From Acidiflorens sp963847715 (GTDB lineage: Bacteria > Acidobacteriota > Terriglobia > Terriglobales > Acidobacteriaceae), in contig CAWKAZ010000015.1 in the NCBI GenBank assembly GCA_963847715.1, forward strand, positions 148,070 to 212,069: 64,000 nt of DNA, read 5' to 3'. The position numbers were made by a program, and so were the translations under genes. Below the pieces are notes generated by a model. The model was not told the DNA's origin and did not search any database. It worked only from the letters and a program-made list of their open reading frames with translations. Of this stretch, positions 46,501-54,493 are shown piece by piece. The stretch's first letter is position 1, and every line of letters starts with the position of its first letter.

Positions 46501-46646
46501 CAGTACCTGAGTGCTTCGGTGCTGGTATCGCAGAAACCCAGTTCTCGCACACCTAGCGATTTCAGGTTGCGGGCGTGCCGCCGTCCAATTGAACCGCACC
46601 CGATGATCAAAGTGCGATATCCCACCCAGTCGGAGGTTGTGGCCAT
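43557..46646 (-). CDS. Three-domain fusion: Gfo/Idh/MocA oxidoreductase, PseF-like cytidylyltransferase, class III aminotransferase
   Basis: A 1029-residue protein. Residues 10-335 are a Gfo/Idh/MocA dehydrogenase (Rossmann IIGCGSIGRRH at 14-24, FIEKPLS at 97-103, GYNMRFHP at 126-133). Residues 347-590 are a CMP-sugar synthetase of the SpsF/PseF type (IVQARMGSSRLPGKSL at 351-366, RITADCPLIDP at 441-451). Residues 605-1029 are a class III PLP aminotransferase of the glutamate-1-semialdehyde aminomutase type (FGKNGSDATSG at 716-726, IFDEICSGF at 825-833, PLP lysine at about 855 in FGKAMGNGF). The middle domain would activate the nonulosonate with CTP; the flanking domains suggest extra oxidation and amination of it or of a precursor. 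The reading frame is continuous with no sign of a frameshift. It starts 4 bases after pseC. Confidence 0.9.
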   Translation of the reverse strand: MATTSDWVGYRTLIIGCGSIGRRHARNLKSLGVRELGFCDTSTEALRYCDQELGGQIFSDYTDALAKFKPDIALICTPPVCHLEEALAALQARAHVFIEKPLSHESSGIQTLISEARRRDRNVQIGYNMRFHPGLQILKELIDSGKIGRVLWLNVEAGQYLPDWRPWQHYRESYSARNDLGGGIILDGSHELDYICWLLGRPTEVTCRAEHLSNLDVDVEDSAWIYLTFPERRRAELHLDFVQRAYTRTCKVVGETGTALWDFNVQEVRWFSSEKPGWNSIPYIFEANDMYLAEMVHFLESLGSGTGPMVDLEQGRDVIRVVEAAKKSSDEGRPQGLNWTTEFSEGPVVAIVQARMGSSRLPGKSLAEIEGHPMLWHVVRRVQRANHVDRVVVATSTAPADDAIEKMCREIGVPCHRGSETDVLDRFYHAARAEKAAQVVRITADCPLIDPSVIDRVVRRFQRGDLDYASNAMVRTYPDGLDTEICSFAALERAWHEATKTSEREHVTPYLRSEKFRTANVESDSTSMFQHYRWTVDEAQDLEFIRSVYRALGAKENFGMKDVLDLIEKNPGLEKMNSEIVSNRGYYKSLFEDARAEAAPRRTIEKSKTWLERAGKVIPGASQTFSKGANQHVQGIAPVFLAKGKGCRVWDVDGNEYIDYIQGLLPNILGYAHEELNRAVAEQLGQGHSFSLPHPLEVELAERLTKIIPCAEKVRFGKNGSDATSGAVRAARAFTSRERIACCGYHGWQDWFIGSTTRNAGVPKAVRGLTHPFVYNDLESLRKLLDEHKGEFAAVIMEPVNFWPPAAGFLEGVRNLAHEHGALLIFDEICSGFHFGLGGAQKRFGVTPDLACFGKAMGNGFPIACVLGKADVMRVFEDIFFSFTFGGEVASMAAAMKVLDVLETTDALGRIEANGRILQEGLNVLAKEAGLQDRIRCIGYPFWSLIKFLDADGKDSFLVRSLFTQECVKRGVLLLVTHNMTAAHDPLAIEQTLSVYAEVCKTISQWLSEPSPEVHLEGELIQAVFKVRA

Positions 46647-46650
46647 GAGA

Positions 46651-47922
46651 TTAGTCTTGCCTCGTTGCCAGTACCCGCTCGGCCTCGCCCTTGCTCGCGG
46701 ATTTCACACGATAGCGCTGCACGACCTTGCGCAGCGCGTGAATCACATCATCCACATCCTGTGCGGTCATGGAGTGAAACATGGGCAAGCTGATAAGCCG
46801 CTCGTAGGCATCTTCCGCCACCGGATAACCTTCCTTCGAGTTGGCCGGGAAGCGCTTGCGATAGTACGGATGCTGATGCACAGGGATGTAGTGAACATTC
46901 ACGCCGATGTTCTCGCCGCGCAGCGCCCGAAAAACATCAGCACGTCCACCCGACAGCATTTCCAGCCGCAGGCGAATCGGGTACAGGTGCCAAGCCGGAT
47001 TCACATCGTCGCGCACCGCGGGACACTCAATCTCGGGCAACTCGCGAAACGCTGCGGTGTACTGTGCCGCGATTTCACGCCTGCGTGCCAGGTTCGCATC
47101 CAGTTTTCCCAGCTGCGAAAGTCCGAGCGCGCAAGCAATATCCGTAAGCCTGTAATTGAAGCCCAGCAGCGCCATCTCATAAAACCACTGGCCAGCTTCC
47201 TGCCGTTGCCGCGCTTCGCTGCTGATGCCGTGATTGCGAAAGCGTCGCAGAGTCTCAGCCAGCTGCGCGTCGTTGGTGGTAACCATGCCTCCTTCGCCCG
47301 TGGTCAGGTGCTTCACCGGGTGAAAGCTGAACGTGGTCATGTCGGCGAGTCCGCCAACTTGTTTTCCCTGATATTCCGCGCCCAGCGAGTGAGAAGCATC
47401 CTCCACCAGGAGCACCGGCCGCCCCTGCCCCTGCACAAGCTCTTTCAGTTCCGCCAGTGCCGCAGGATGTCCGGCATAGTCGACCGCAAAAATTGCCTTC
47501 GTCCGCGAATTGATCTTGCCGGAAGCCTCCCCCGGATCCAAGTTCAGCGTGTCGGCCGACACATCGGCAAACACCGGTATCGCGCCCTGGTACAAGATGC
47601 AATTGGCGGTGGCGCAAAAAGTCATCGGAGTGGTGATGGCTTCATCCCCCGGCTCCAGTCCAGCCGCAAAAGCGGCACCATGCAATGCGGCAGTCCCCGA
47701 ACTGAAACTGACCGCATGACCCGCGCCGACCTGAGCAGCAAAGCGCTCCTCGAATTCGCCGACCTTCGGTCCCGTAGTCAGCCAATCGGATTTCAGAACC
47801 TCCACCACCGCCTGTATGTCGTCGTCATCCAGACTCTGCCGCCCATACGGCAGCAATGTCGCCCGAACCGGCGAGCCGCCATGGATGGCCAGCGCTTCCT
47901 GTTTTGTGGGTAAGGCGTTCAT
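46651..47922 (-). CDS. pseC: UDP-4-amino-4,6-dideoxy-N-acetyl-altrosamine transaminase
   Basis: A 423-residue DegT/DnrJ/EryC1 aminotransferase. It has YGRQSLDDDDIQAVVEVLKS, FEERFAAQVGAGHAVSFSSG, DEAITTPMTFCATANC, VLLVEDASHSLGAEY and TFSFHPVKHLTTGEGGM, whose Lys in HPVKH should bind PLP. PseC transfers an amino group from glutamate to C4 of the keto sugar made by PseB. A single base separates it from pseB and four bases from the fusion gene. Both partners of the family (PseB, PseI) are adjacent, which supports PseC over generic nucleotide-sugar aminotransferases. Confidence 0.93.
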   Translation of the reverse strand: MNALPTKQEALAIHGGSPVRATLLPYGRQSLDDDDIQAVVEVLKSDWLTTGPKVGEFEERFAAQVGAGHAVSFSSGTAALHGAAFAAGLEPGDEAITTPMTFCATANCILYQGAIPVFADVSADTLNLDPGEASGKINSRTKAIFAVDYAGHPAALAELKELVQGQGRPVLLVEDASHSLGAEYQGKQVGGLADMTTFSFHPVKHLTTGEGGMVTTNDAQLAETLRRFRNHGISSEARQRQEAGQWFYEMALLGFNYRLTDIACALGLSQLGKLDANLARRREIAAQYTAAFRELPEIECPAVRDDVNPAWHLYPIRLRLEMLSGGRADVFRALRGENIGVNVHYIPVHQHPYYRKRFPANSKEGYPVAEDAYERLISLPMFHSMTAQDVDDVIHALRKVVQRYRVKSASKGEAERVLATRQD

Positions 47923-47923
47923 G

Positions 47924-48931
47924 CTAAGCGGAGGTCGGAAGCGCCTCGGCAGCGCTGCCCTCGGGCGCCACCAGTTCCTCGAGCTCGTGGCGCGTCAGCC
48001 AGCGTTCATTGCTGTCGCTCGAGTAACGGAAACCTTCGGGCAGGGGTTTGGCGTTTACCCAGTTTTCCGATTTCCACCAGGGATGCGACGGTTGAATCAC
48101 GAACATGTCCTCGGTTTCGAGGGTTTGCCTAGACTCGTCTTCGGAGACCAGCACTTCGTGCAACTTCTCTCCCGGACGAATCCCGATGTACTCCACCTGG
48201 CAGCCAGGCGCCACCGTCTCCGCCAAATCCACCAGTCGCATACTGGGAATCTTCGGAACGAAAATCTCCCCGCCGTGCATCTGCTCCAGACAGCGGATCA
48301 CAAACTTCACACCATGTTCCAGGGTGAGCCAGAATCGGGTCATGCGCGGATCGGTGATCGTAATCTTCCCGCGCCGGCGCTGTTCCTGAAAAACCGGAAT
48401 TACGCTGCCGCGGCTACCCACCACATTGCCGTAACGGGCGCAGCTGAAGCGGGTATTTCGGGCTCCCGAGTAGGCATTCGCCTGCACAAAGACCTTTTCA
48501 GCGCACAGCTTGGTAGCGCCGTAAAGGTTGATCGGATTCACCGCCTTGTCGGTGCTGAGGGCAAGAATCCGCCGCACGCCCTGATCGATGGCCGCGTCAA
48601 TCACGTTGCGGCCGCCCATGATATTGGTCTGGATCGCTTCGAACGGGTTGTACTCACACGCCGGAACCTGTTTAAGCGCCGCCGCATGCACCACGACCGT
48701 GATGCCCGAAAGAGCGCGCTTCAGACGTTCAACATCCCGCACGTCACCAATGAAATAACGCAGCGTTGGGTGGTCGAAACCAGAAGCTCTCATCTCGTGC
48801 TGCTTCAACTCGTCCCGGCTGAACACCACCAATCGTTGCGGATGGTAGTCCCGCAGCATGGTCTCAACAAACTTCTTCCCAAATGAGCCCGTTCCACCCG
48901 TTACCAGTATCGATTCCTGCGACCAATTCAC
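47924..48931 (-). CDS. pseB: UDP-N-acetylglucosamine 4,6-dehydratase (inverting)
   Basis: A 335-residue extended SDR that dehydrates UDP-GlcNAc and inverts C5, the first step to pseudaminic acid. Visible are ILVTGGTGSFGKKF (NAD loop), VFSRDELKQHEM, HAAALKQVPACEYNPFEA (the PseB-type catalytic segment), LSTDKAVNPINLYGATK and GEIFVPKIPSMRLVDLAE. The frame opens at 48967, but a GTG at 48931 has AAGGGA eight bases before it and starts right at the fold (VNWSQESIL), so I choose it. It is the first gene of the operon, divergent from wzc. Confidence 0.93.
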   Translation of the reverse strand: MNWSQESILVTGGTGSFGKKFVETMLRDYHPQRLVVFSRDELKQHEMRASGFDHPTLRYFIGDVRDVERLKRALSGITVVVHAAALKQVPACEYNPFEAIQTNIMGGRNVIDAAIDQGVRRILALSTDKAVNPINLYGATKLCAEKVFVQANAYSGARNTRFSCARYGNVVGSRGSVIPVFQEQRRRGKITITDPRMTRFWLTLEHGVKFVIRCLEQMHGGEIFVPKIPSMRLVDLAETVAPGCQVEYIGIRPGEKLHEVLVSEDESRQTLETEDMFVIQPSHPWWKSENWVNAKPLPEGFRYSSDSNERWLTRHELEELVAPEGSAAEALPTSA

Positions 48932-48996
48932 GATTCTTGTCCCTTCGAAACTTCTTGTCTCAAACACCGCGCCTGACGCGGCCCGCCCGCTCGGGC

Positions 48997-49010
48997 ATTC
49001 TTCGAAGAAT
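48997..49010. promoter_or_regulatory. Perfect 14-bp palindrome in the pseB/wzc divergent region (operator candidate)
   Basis: ATTCTTCGAAGAAT is a perfect dyad located 66 bases upstream of the pseB start and 10 bases upstream of the -35-like hexamer of the wzc-side promoter candidate. Its position between divergent operons suggests a binding site for a dimeric regulator. No such regulator is identified by sequence alone. Confidence 0.4.
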
Positions 49011-49019
49011 CTTCGTTAT

Positions 49020-49048
49020 TTGGGGTAAGTTCTTGTGCTGGATAGTAT
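49020..49048 (+). promoter_or_regulatory. Candidate promoter for the wzc-led operon
   Basis: TTGGGG (49020-49025) and TAGTAT (49043-49048) are spaced by exactly 17 bases. Both match four or five of six consensus positions. This implies a leader of about 255 bases before the ATG at 49310. The leader (49049-49309) holds no credible gene and no clear riboswitch, and I saw no JUMPstart/ops element in it. Confidence 0.4.
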
Positions 49049-49309
49049 AGCTGAGCAAGTCCGGAAGAAGTATCGCTGGGGGTTCGTGTCGGCTCTCTTG
49101 TTGCCACGGTGGGAACATGGCCAAAACAATATCGTCAAGGTTCATTTTTAGGCTGGTTCTCGGCCGCCGGAATGCTAAAATCAGCCAAATCTTCATGCCA
49201 ACCCGCTCTTGTCTGTCCGGATTTGCTGACGAAGTCCGGCCCGAGCGGGAACCTGCGTGTCAGGTGCAGTGGAATATCGCAAACGGTTGCAACGTCTTAA
49301 GGAGTAACG

Positions 49310-51634
49310 ATGTCATTGGGACCCTTGGTTCCGCGTGGTAACAACGGCTCGCGCGAAATACAGCCGAACGAAGCTGAGCTGTTAAGACCGGTCTCCGCTT
49401 TCTACAACGTGTTGCCGTCGCAGGAATCGACGCTGCGCGAGTACATGCGCGTCCTGATCAAGCGCAAGTGGACCCTCATCGCGGTGATCTCTGGCATTTT
49501 TATGGCGGTGGCGATTGCCAGCCTGCGTCAGACTCCGGTGTACGATGCCGTCGGCCGCATCGCCGTCAACAAAGCCGATTCCAACCTGATTTCGTTCAAA
49601 GACTCGACACCAGACACGGATTACGTCTACGAGCAAAGCGACCTCGATACCGAAGTTCGCATCCTGCAAAGCGATCTGATGGCTCTGCAGGTAATCCGCC
49701 AACTGAACCTCGATAAGCGTCCCGAGTTCGGCGGACACTCGGATCTGAAGCAAGAAAACTTAGTCGCTGATCCGCTGCAGACCGATTCCGCTCGCGCGTC
49801 TTCATTACTTTCGGCGTTCCACGGGAGGCTCCGAGTCGCCCTGATTCCTAACACACGAATCATGGAGATTCACTTCAGCAGCACCGACCCTCAACTCGCC
49901 GCCAGCGCCGTAAACACGCTGGCCGCAACTTATGTCGAGCAGAACTTCAAGACCAAATTCGAATCCACCATGCAAGCCTCCGACTGGCTATCGAAACAAC
50001 TCGTCGACTTGCAGATGAAAGTGGAAACGTCGCAAGAGAAGCTCGTTCGCTACCAGAAAGAACACGAGATTCTCGGTATGGACGAGAAACAGAACATCAC
50101 CACCGAAAAACTCGACGAACTCAACAAGGAAATGACGCAGGCCGAATCGGATCGCATGCAGAAGGAAGCCGTCTATCGTCAGACGCAGTCGAACGATCCG
50201 GTGGCCATCGCTGCAGCGATCGTTGCCGACACGTCCGGAGGCGGGTCCGGGCCTGGTTCCGGTCTTTTGGATAAGTTGCGGGAACAACAAGCCGGTCTCA
50301 GAATCCAGATTGCCGAACTCAGCACTCAGTTCGGTCCGGCGTACCCGAAGGTCACGCAACTCAACAGTCAGATCAAGGAAATCGACCGTCAACTGCAGAT
50401 TGAAACCGATAAAGCCGTCGATCACCTCAAAGGGCAATATCTTTCCGCTTTGCAGCGGGAAAGTATGCTCCGCGAGTCCTTCGAGAAGCAAAAACAGGAA
50501 GCCAACAAACTCAACGAGAGCGCCATCGAGTACAGCATTCTGAAACGCGATCTCGATAGCAATCGCACGCTCTATGAGGGATTGCTGGAAAAACTGAAAG
50601 AAGCCGGCGTCACTGCCGGATTGCGATCCAATAACTTCCGCATCATCGACGCTGCCCGCGTTCCGACCGCCCCCAGCGAACCGAATGTTCCCCGCAATCT
50701 CGCCTTCGCGCTGGTGCTGGGCGTTATCTCCGGCCTCGGCCTGGCTTTCCTGCTCGAAAACATGGACAACACCGTACGCACGCCGGAGCAGGCACAAGCC
50801 ATCTCCTGCCTGCCTTCTCTCGGCATGATTCCGCTCGGGTCGAAGTCCACCAGCCACGGCGCGACCGGCAAGCGACTGGCATTAACGGCGTCGAAAGAAG
50901 TCGTGGAGACGGTGACCCAGATCCGCCCGCAATCGCAAATGGCAGAATCGTATCGTGCGTTGCGCACCTCGCTATTGCTGTCCAACCTGGGAGCGCCTCC
51001 CAAAGTCATCATGATAACGAGCGCCCGCCCGCAGGAAGGAAAGACCACCACCAGTATCAACACCGCGATCGTCCTCGCGCAGAAGGGAGTCCGCGTCCTG
51101 CTGATCGACGCTGACTTGCGCCGTCCCAGCATTCACAAGACTTTGGGTATGGGACCGCGCAGCGGACTGAGCAATGTACTCACCGGAAGCGCGACCATGC
51201 AGCAGACGATCACGACTTCTCCGATCCTGCCCAATCTATTCATCATGCCCGCCGGCACGCCGCCTCCGAATCCGGCCGAACTGCTCGCGTCTTCGAACAT
51301 GCGGGATCTGATTGATGAGTTGCGTGGACTCTACGATCACATCGTGATTGACACTCCGCCCACGCTTTCCGTTACCGACGCAGTTGTGTTGTCGCCGCGA
51401 GCCGACGCCACGATTCTGGTCATTCGTTCCGGACAAACCACCAAACAAGCGCTTCGTCGGTCCCGCGAGATATTGATGCAGGTCAATGCCCATGTAGCTG
51501 GCGTGCTCCTGAACGCCGTCGACCTCACTTCTCCGGATTACTACTATTACTACGAGTATCAAGGCAAATACGGCCATTACTATCAGGAAGATACTCCCGG
51601 CGACCCGAACGCGGCGGAGCCGAAAGCGGTTTAG
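49310..51634 (+). CDS. Wzc-like polysaccharide co-polymerase / tyrosine autokinase
   Basis: A 774-residue BY-kinase fused to a Wzz-type co-polymerase. There are two transmembrane helices (about 54-75 and 460-480), a periplasmic Wzz region with long coiled coils (about 225-420), and a cytoplasmic kinase domain. Walker A is SARPQEGKTTTS (about 568-580), Walker A' is VLLIDADLRRPS and Walker B is HIVIDTPPTLSVTDAVV. The C-terminus carries a cluster of nine tyrosines (about 743-764, YYYYYEYQGKYGHYY), the autophosphorylation tail. It controls chain length and export with Wza. AAGGAG precedes the ATG. No Wzb-type phosphatase gene is present in the window. Confidence 0.93.
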   Translation: MSLGPLVPRGNNGSREIQPNEAELLRPVSAFYNVLPSQESTLREYMRVLIKRKWTLIAVISGIFMAVAIASLRQTPVYDAVGRIAVNKADSNLISFKDSTPDTDYVYEQSDLDTEVRILQSDLMALQVIRQLNLDKRPEFGGHSDLKQENLVADPLQTDSARASSLLSAFHGRLRVALIPNTRIMEIHFSSTDPQLAASAVNTLAATYVEQNFKTKFESTMQASDWLSKQLVDLQMKVETSQEKLVRYQKEHEILGMDEKQNITTEKLDELNKEMTQAESDRMQKEAVYRQTQSNDPVAIAAAIVADTSGGGSGPGSGLLDKLREQQAGLRIQIAELSTQFGPAYPKVTQLNSQIKEIDRQLQIETDKAVDHLKGQYLSALQRESMLRESFEKQKQEANKLNESAIEYSILKRDLDSNRTLYEGLLEKLKEAGVTAGLRSNNFRIIDAARVPTAPSEPNVPRNLAFALVLGVISGLGLAFLLENMDNTVRTPEQAQAISCLPSLGMIPLGSKSTSHGATGKRLALTASKEVVETVTQIRPQSQMAESYRALRTSLLLSNLGAPPKVIMITSARPQEGKTTTSINTAIVLAQKGVRVLLIDADLRRPSIHKTLGMGPRSGLSNVLTGSATMQQTITTSPILPNLFIMPAGTPPPNPAELLASSNMRDLIDELRGLYDHIVIDTPPTLSVTDAVVLSPRADATILVIRSGQTTKQALRRSREILMQVNAHVAGVLLNAVDLTSPDYYYYYEYQGKYGHYYQEDTPGDPNAAEPKAV

Positions 51635-51727
51635 TTCCAACTGCTGTATGAGTCATTGAGATACACTCTTCAGGCATTTGAAGAGTTGATTCTGCCTGTC
51701 GATGCTCGGGGTGACAGGCACGCAAAC

Positions 51728-53029
51728 ATGGCGATTGCATTTTCAAACCGGCGGCGTTGGCAGTTCATTGTCAGTGTCGCTTGTCTCGCCTGCCTCTATA
51801 TCTTGCTAGCGGGCAAAGAATTTGCCGCCAGTATCTTTGGGGCGCGGCCGCAGTTGGTGTCACTCGAGCGCGCTGCGCGCATCTCCCCGGGCAACGCAGA
51901 CTATCGTCATCGACTCGGACGCTACTTTGCGTTTGTAGCCGGCGATCCGCAGTCGGCCATCGAAAATTTTCGGGCCGCAGTCGCACTCAACCCGCACGAC
52001 GCACACAATTGGTTTGACCTGGCGGCTGCCTATCAAGTGATTGGAGACAGCGAAGGCCAGCGGGCCGCACTAGAGCGCGCTTTGCAAGCTGAACCAACCG
52101 CTCCCGATGTGGCGTGGGAGGCAGCGAATTTCTTTCTAATCGACGGTGACGTCGACCGCGCACTGCACGAATTTCGCGTGGTGATCGAGAATGACATTTC
52201 TCTGGCCGACGCCGCCCTGCGCGCTTGCTGGCGTGTGCGGCCCGACGCGGATGCACTTTTACGTGACGCAGTACCGGCTCGCACTGACTCCCTGATTTCC
52301 TTTCTTACGATACTGAGAAGTAAGCAGGAAACCGAGGGAGCCATCAAAACCTGGAACCGTATCATCGAATTGCGCGAGAAACCCCAGAACCGTTATCTCT
52401 ACGAATTCGTGCAATATCTGATTGAAATGCATCGGCCCGAGGCCGCTATGTCCGCATGGGAGAGATCGGCCGAAATGCAAGGCCTCTCCGCCTACCTGCC
52501 CACGGACGAGAATCTCGTGGTGAACGGCGACTTCAGCCTCGACGTCCTCAACGGTGGATTCGACTGGAACTACGTCAATCGCACTGGGGTGAAACCACAG
52601 CTTGACCCCAGCGACTTCCACCAGGGCCGGCGTTCTCTTTCTCTTACATTTGAAGGGCCGGGAATTCAAGACGCGGGAATCGTGCAACTGATCCCGGTGC
52701 GCGCCGGCACAACTTACGATTTTTCCGCCTATTACAAGTCATCCGACTTCGAGGGCGCGGGCGGCCCCGAAATTGTTCTCCGCGACGCTTATACTCGCGC
52801 GCCACTCTATGCCAGCGACCCTCTCACCGACGCCGACTTTTGGAAAGAGGTTCATTCCAAGGTGACGACCACGAACTCCACCACTCTTTTGGCGCTCGCC
52901 ATCGAGCGCTTCCCAGGTGGCTCGCCGATTCGCGGCAAGCTTTGGCTCGATGATTTTCAACTTTCTCCCGCTACGGCTGCCGACAACTCCGCCGATCATC
53001 CCGCCGATCGTCAGAAGGACAACCCGTGA
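51728..53029 (+). CDS. TPR protein with C-terminal CBM-like domain
   Basis: A 433-residue protein with one N-terminal membrane helix (about 12-30, FIVSVACLACLYILLAG) that leaves the rest in the periplasm. TPR-like helices (about 45-225, e.g. YFAFVAGDPQSAIENFRAAV, LEEM-type pairs) follow. A beta-sandwich at about 265-420 starts NLVVNGDFSLDVLNGGFDW, the usual opening of CBM4/9-like carbohydrate modules. I prefer the ATG at 51728 over an in-frame TTG at 51656. It sits between wzc and an O-antigen ligase gene and overlaps the latter by four bases (GTGA). A glycan-binding scaffold for polymer assembly or export is a reasonable hypothesis. Confidence 0.78.
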   Translation: MAIAFSNRRRWQFIVSVACLACLYILLAGKEFAASIFGARPQLVSLERAARISPGNADYRHRLGRYFAFVAGDPQSAIENFRAAVALNPHDAHNWFDLAAAYQVIGDSEGQRAALERALQAEPTAPDVAWEAANFFLIDGDVDRALHEFRVVIENDISLADAALRACWRVRPDADALLRDAVPARTDSLISFLTILRSKQETEGAIKTWNRIIELREKPQNRYLYEFVQYLIEMHRPEAAMSAWERSAEMQGLSAYLPTDENLVVNGDFSLDVLNGGFDWNYVNRTGVKPQLDPSDFHQGRRSLSLTFEGPGIQDAGIVQLIPVRAGTTYDFSAYYKSSDFEGAGGPEIVLRDAYTRAPLYASDPLTDADFWKEVHSKVTTTNSTTLLALAIERFPGGSPIRGKLWLDDFQLSPATAADNSADHPADRQKDNP

Positions 53030-54393
53030 GTTCCGCCCTGGCCACCCAACCCGAGCCCGCCCCAGTTGCAAAAGTGGCGCAACCGCGACTGACCAATACC
53101 CGGCTGCTCATGGGCGCCTGCAGCGTGCTTCTGCTCGGTCCGCTCGCGTTCGGTGCGGTCGAGCCTTGGTCCATTTTCGCGCTGGAAACATGTGCTGTGC
53201 TGGTGTTCTGCGTTTGGGCCTTGCGGCAGTTGGAGACCGGCGAATTAAAAATCTCCGATCATCCGCTGTATCGCCCCATGGCGGCTTTCTTCGCGCTAGT
53301 CGTCGTCCAATGGCTCGCCGGAATCACGGCTTACCGTTACGTCACCTATTCGCACCTTTTGCTCTACGCCGCCTACGGTATGTTGGCTTTTGTCGTGACC
53401 CAGACTCTTCGCCGCTATTCCCAGTTCGAATTGATGGCCAAGCTGTTCACGGGATATGGGGCAGTCGTCGCTGCATTTGCCATTCTGCAAGGCATCGCTC
53501 CGAATGGAAAGCTTTACTGGACTTGGGCGCTGGAGCAAGGTGGCGCGGTTTACGGACCGTATGTCAACCACAACCACTACGCTGGTCTGATGGAAATGCT
53601 TACACCCTTCCCGCTGGTGCTGGCTGCAACCCAACTCACCAACGGGAATCGCAAAATTGCATTTGCGGGAATCGCCGCACTCATGGCCGCCAGCATTTTC
53701 CTTTCCGGTTCGCGTGGAGGCATGGCCGCCTTTGTTGTACAGATGATCGTGTTGGCCGCCCTGCTGGTCGGCAAGCGTGAAGCGGGCTGGAGGCAGCCTC
53801 TCCTGCTCGGTGCTTTTCTCGCGGTTGTGATTCTTTTCCTGGTCTGGTTGGGCGGAAACGAACTGACACGGCGCCTGGCAAGCATTCACACCGAAGCGCA
53901 GCAGGAGATTAGCGGAGGAGTCCGGGTCAGCATTGATCGTGACTCCTTGCACATGCTGCTTAAGAAACCCATCCTGGGTTGGGGACTCGGCACATTCCCG
54001 GTCGTTTACCCGGAGTTCCGCAGTTTCTACAGCACATTCCTGGTCAATCAGGCGCACAACGATTATGTGCAGCTTCTGGTTGAAACCGGGTTAGCTGGAT
54101 TCGGCATTGCCATCTGGTTTCTGGTACTTGTTTTCCGCCGTGCCGCCGGCAAGCTCAAGAATTGGACGCAGACCGCAACCGGTGCCATGACGGTCGCAGC
54201 GTCACTCGGTTGTGTGGGCATCCTGGTTCATAGCTGCGTCGATTTCAACCTGCAGATTCCCGCCAACGCCGCGTTGTTCTATGCTCTCTGCGCAATGGCT
54301 GCCTGTGGTCCATTGCAGGAATCCACGCGACGACGCGTCCTTCGCCGCCACAATCTGATTGTCGAGACACTTCCGGAAGTTCAGGCATCCTAA
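53026..54393 (+). CDS. O-antigen ligase family protein (second Wzy/WaaL-type)
   Basis: A 455-residue membrane protein with about 10-12 helices. The periplasmic loop pattern is KPILGWGLGTFPVVYPEFRS followed by VNQAHNDYVQLLVETGLAGF, the Wzy_C/ligase signature with the conserved His. The start is a GTG that overlaps the previous stop by four bases; AAGGA lies six bases upstream of it. It could polymerise or ligate a polymer other than the one made by the 25802 protein, or attach the chain to a carrier. The two proteins cannot be split into polymerase and ligase by sequence. Confidence 0.85.
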   Translation: MSSALATQPEPAPVAKVAQPRLTNTRLLMGACSVLLLGPLAFGAVEPWSIFALETCAVLVFCVWALRQLETGELKISDHPLYRPMAAFFALVVVQWLAGITAYRYVTYSHLLLYAAYGMLAFVVTQTLRRYSQFELMAKLFTGYGAVVAAFAILQGIAPNGKLYWTWALEQGGAVYGPYVNHNHYAGLMEMLTPFPLVLAATQLTNGNRKIAFAGIAALMAASIFLSGSRGGMAAFVVQMIVLAALLVGKREAGWRQPLLLGAFLAVVILFLVWLGGNELTRRLASIHTEAQQEISGGVRVSIDRDSLHMLLKKPILGWGLGTFPVVYPEFRSFYSTFLVNQAHNDYVQLLVETGLAGFGIAIWFLVLVFRRAAGKLKNWTQTATGAMTVAASLGCVGILVHSCVDFNLQIPANAALFYALCAMAACGPLQESTRRRVLRRHNLIVETLPEVQAS

Positions 54394-54419
54394 TTCCGTC
54401 TTATATCTGCGACCTTCTG

Positions 54420-54425
54420 TATAAT
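54420..54425 (+). promoter_or_regulatory. -10 hexamer TATAAT before the 54494 gene
   Basis: A perfect TATAAT lies 68 bases upstream of the ATG at 54494. There is no good -35 at standard spacing, so it may need an activator or a different sigma factor. An AAGGAGA ribosome site (about 54480) sits correctly before the start. Confidence 0.35.
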
Positions 54426-54493
54426 TCGGCACCGTAGCCGTGATGATTCAAAGGCCCGTACCTGGAGAAAATCTGTCCTTAAGGAGAACACCC

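Noticed and set aside
46519..47913. 464-codon open frame on the + strand opposite pseC
   Set aside because: Antisense of a conserved aminotransferase; no homologous motif seen.
48960..49196. Possible 78-residue protein on the minus strand in the pseB/wzc gap
   Set aside because: No family resemblance or ribosome site; it covers the palindrome and promoter-like elements, so I treat the stretch as regulatory.
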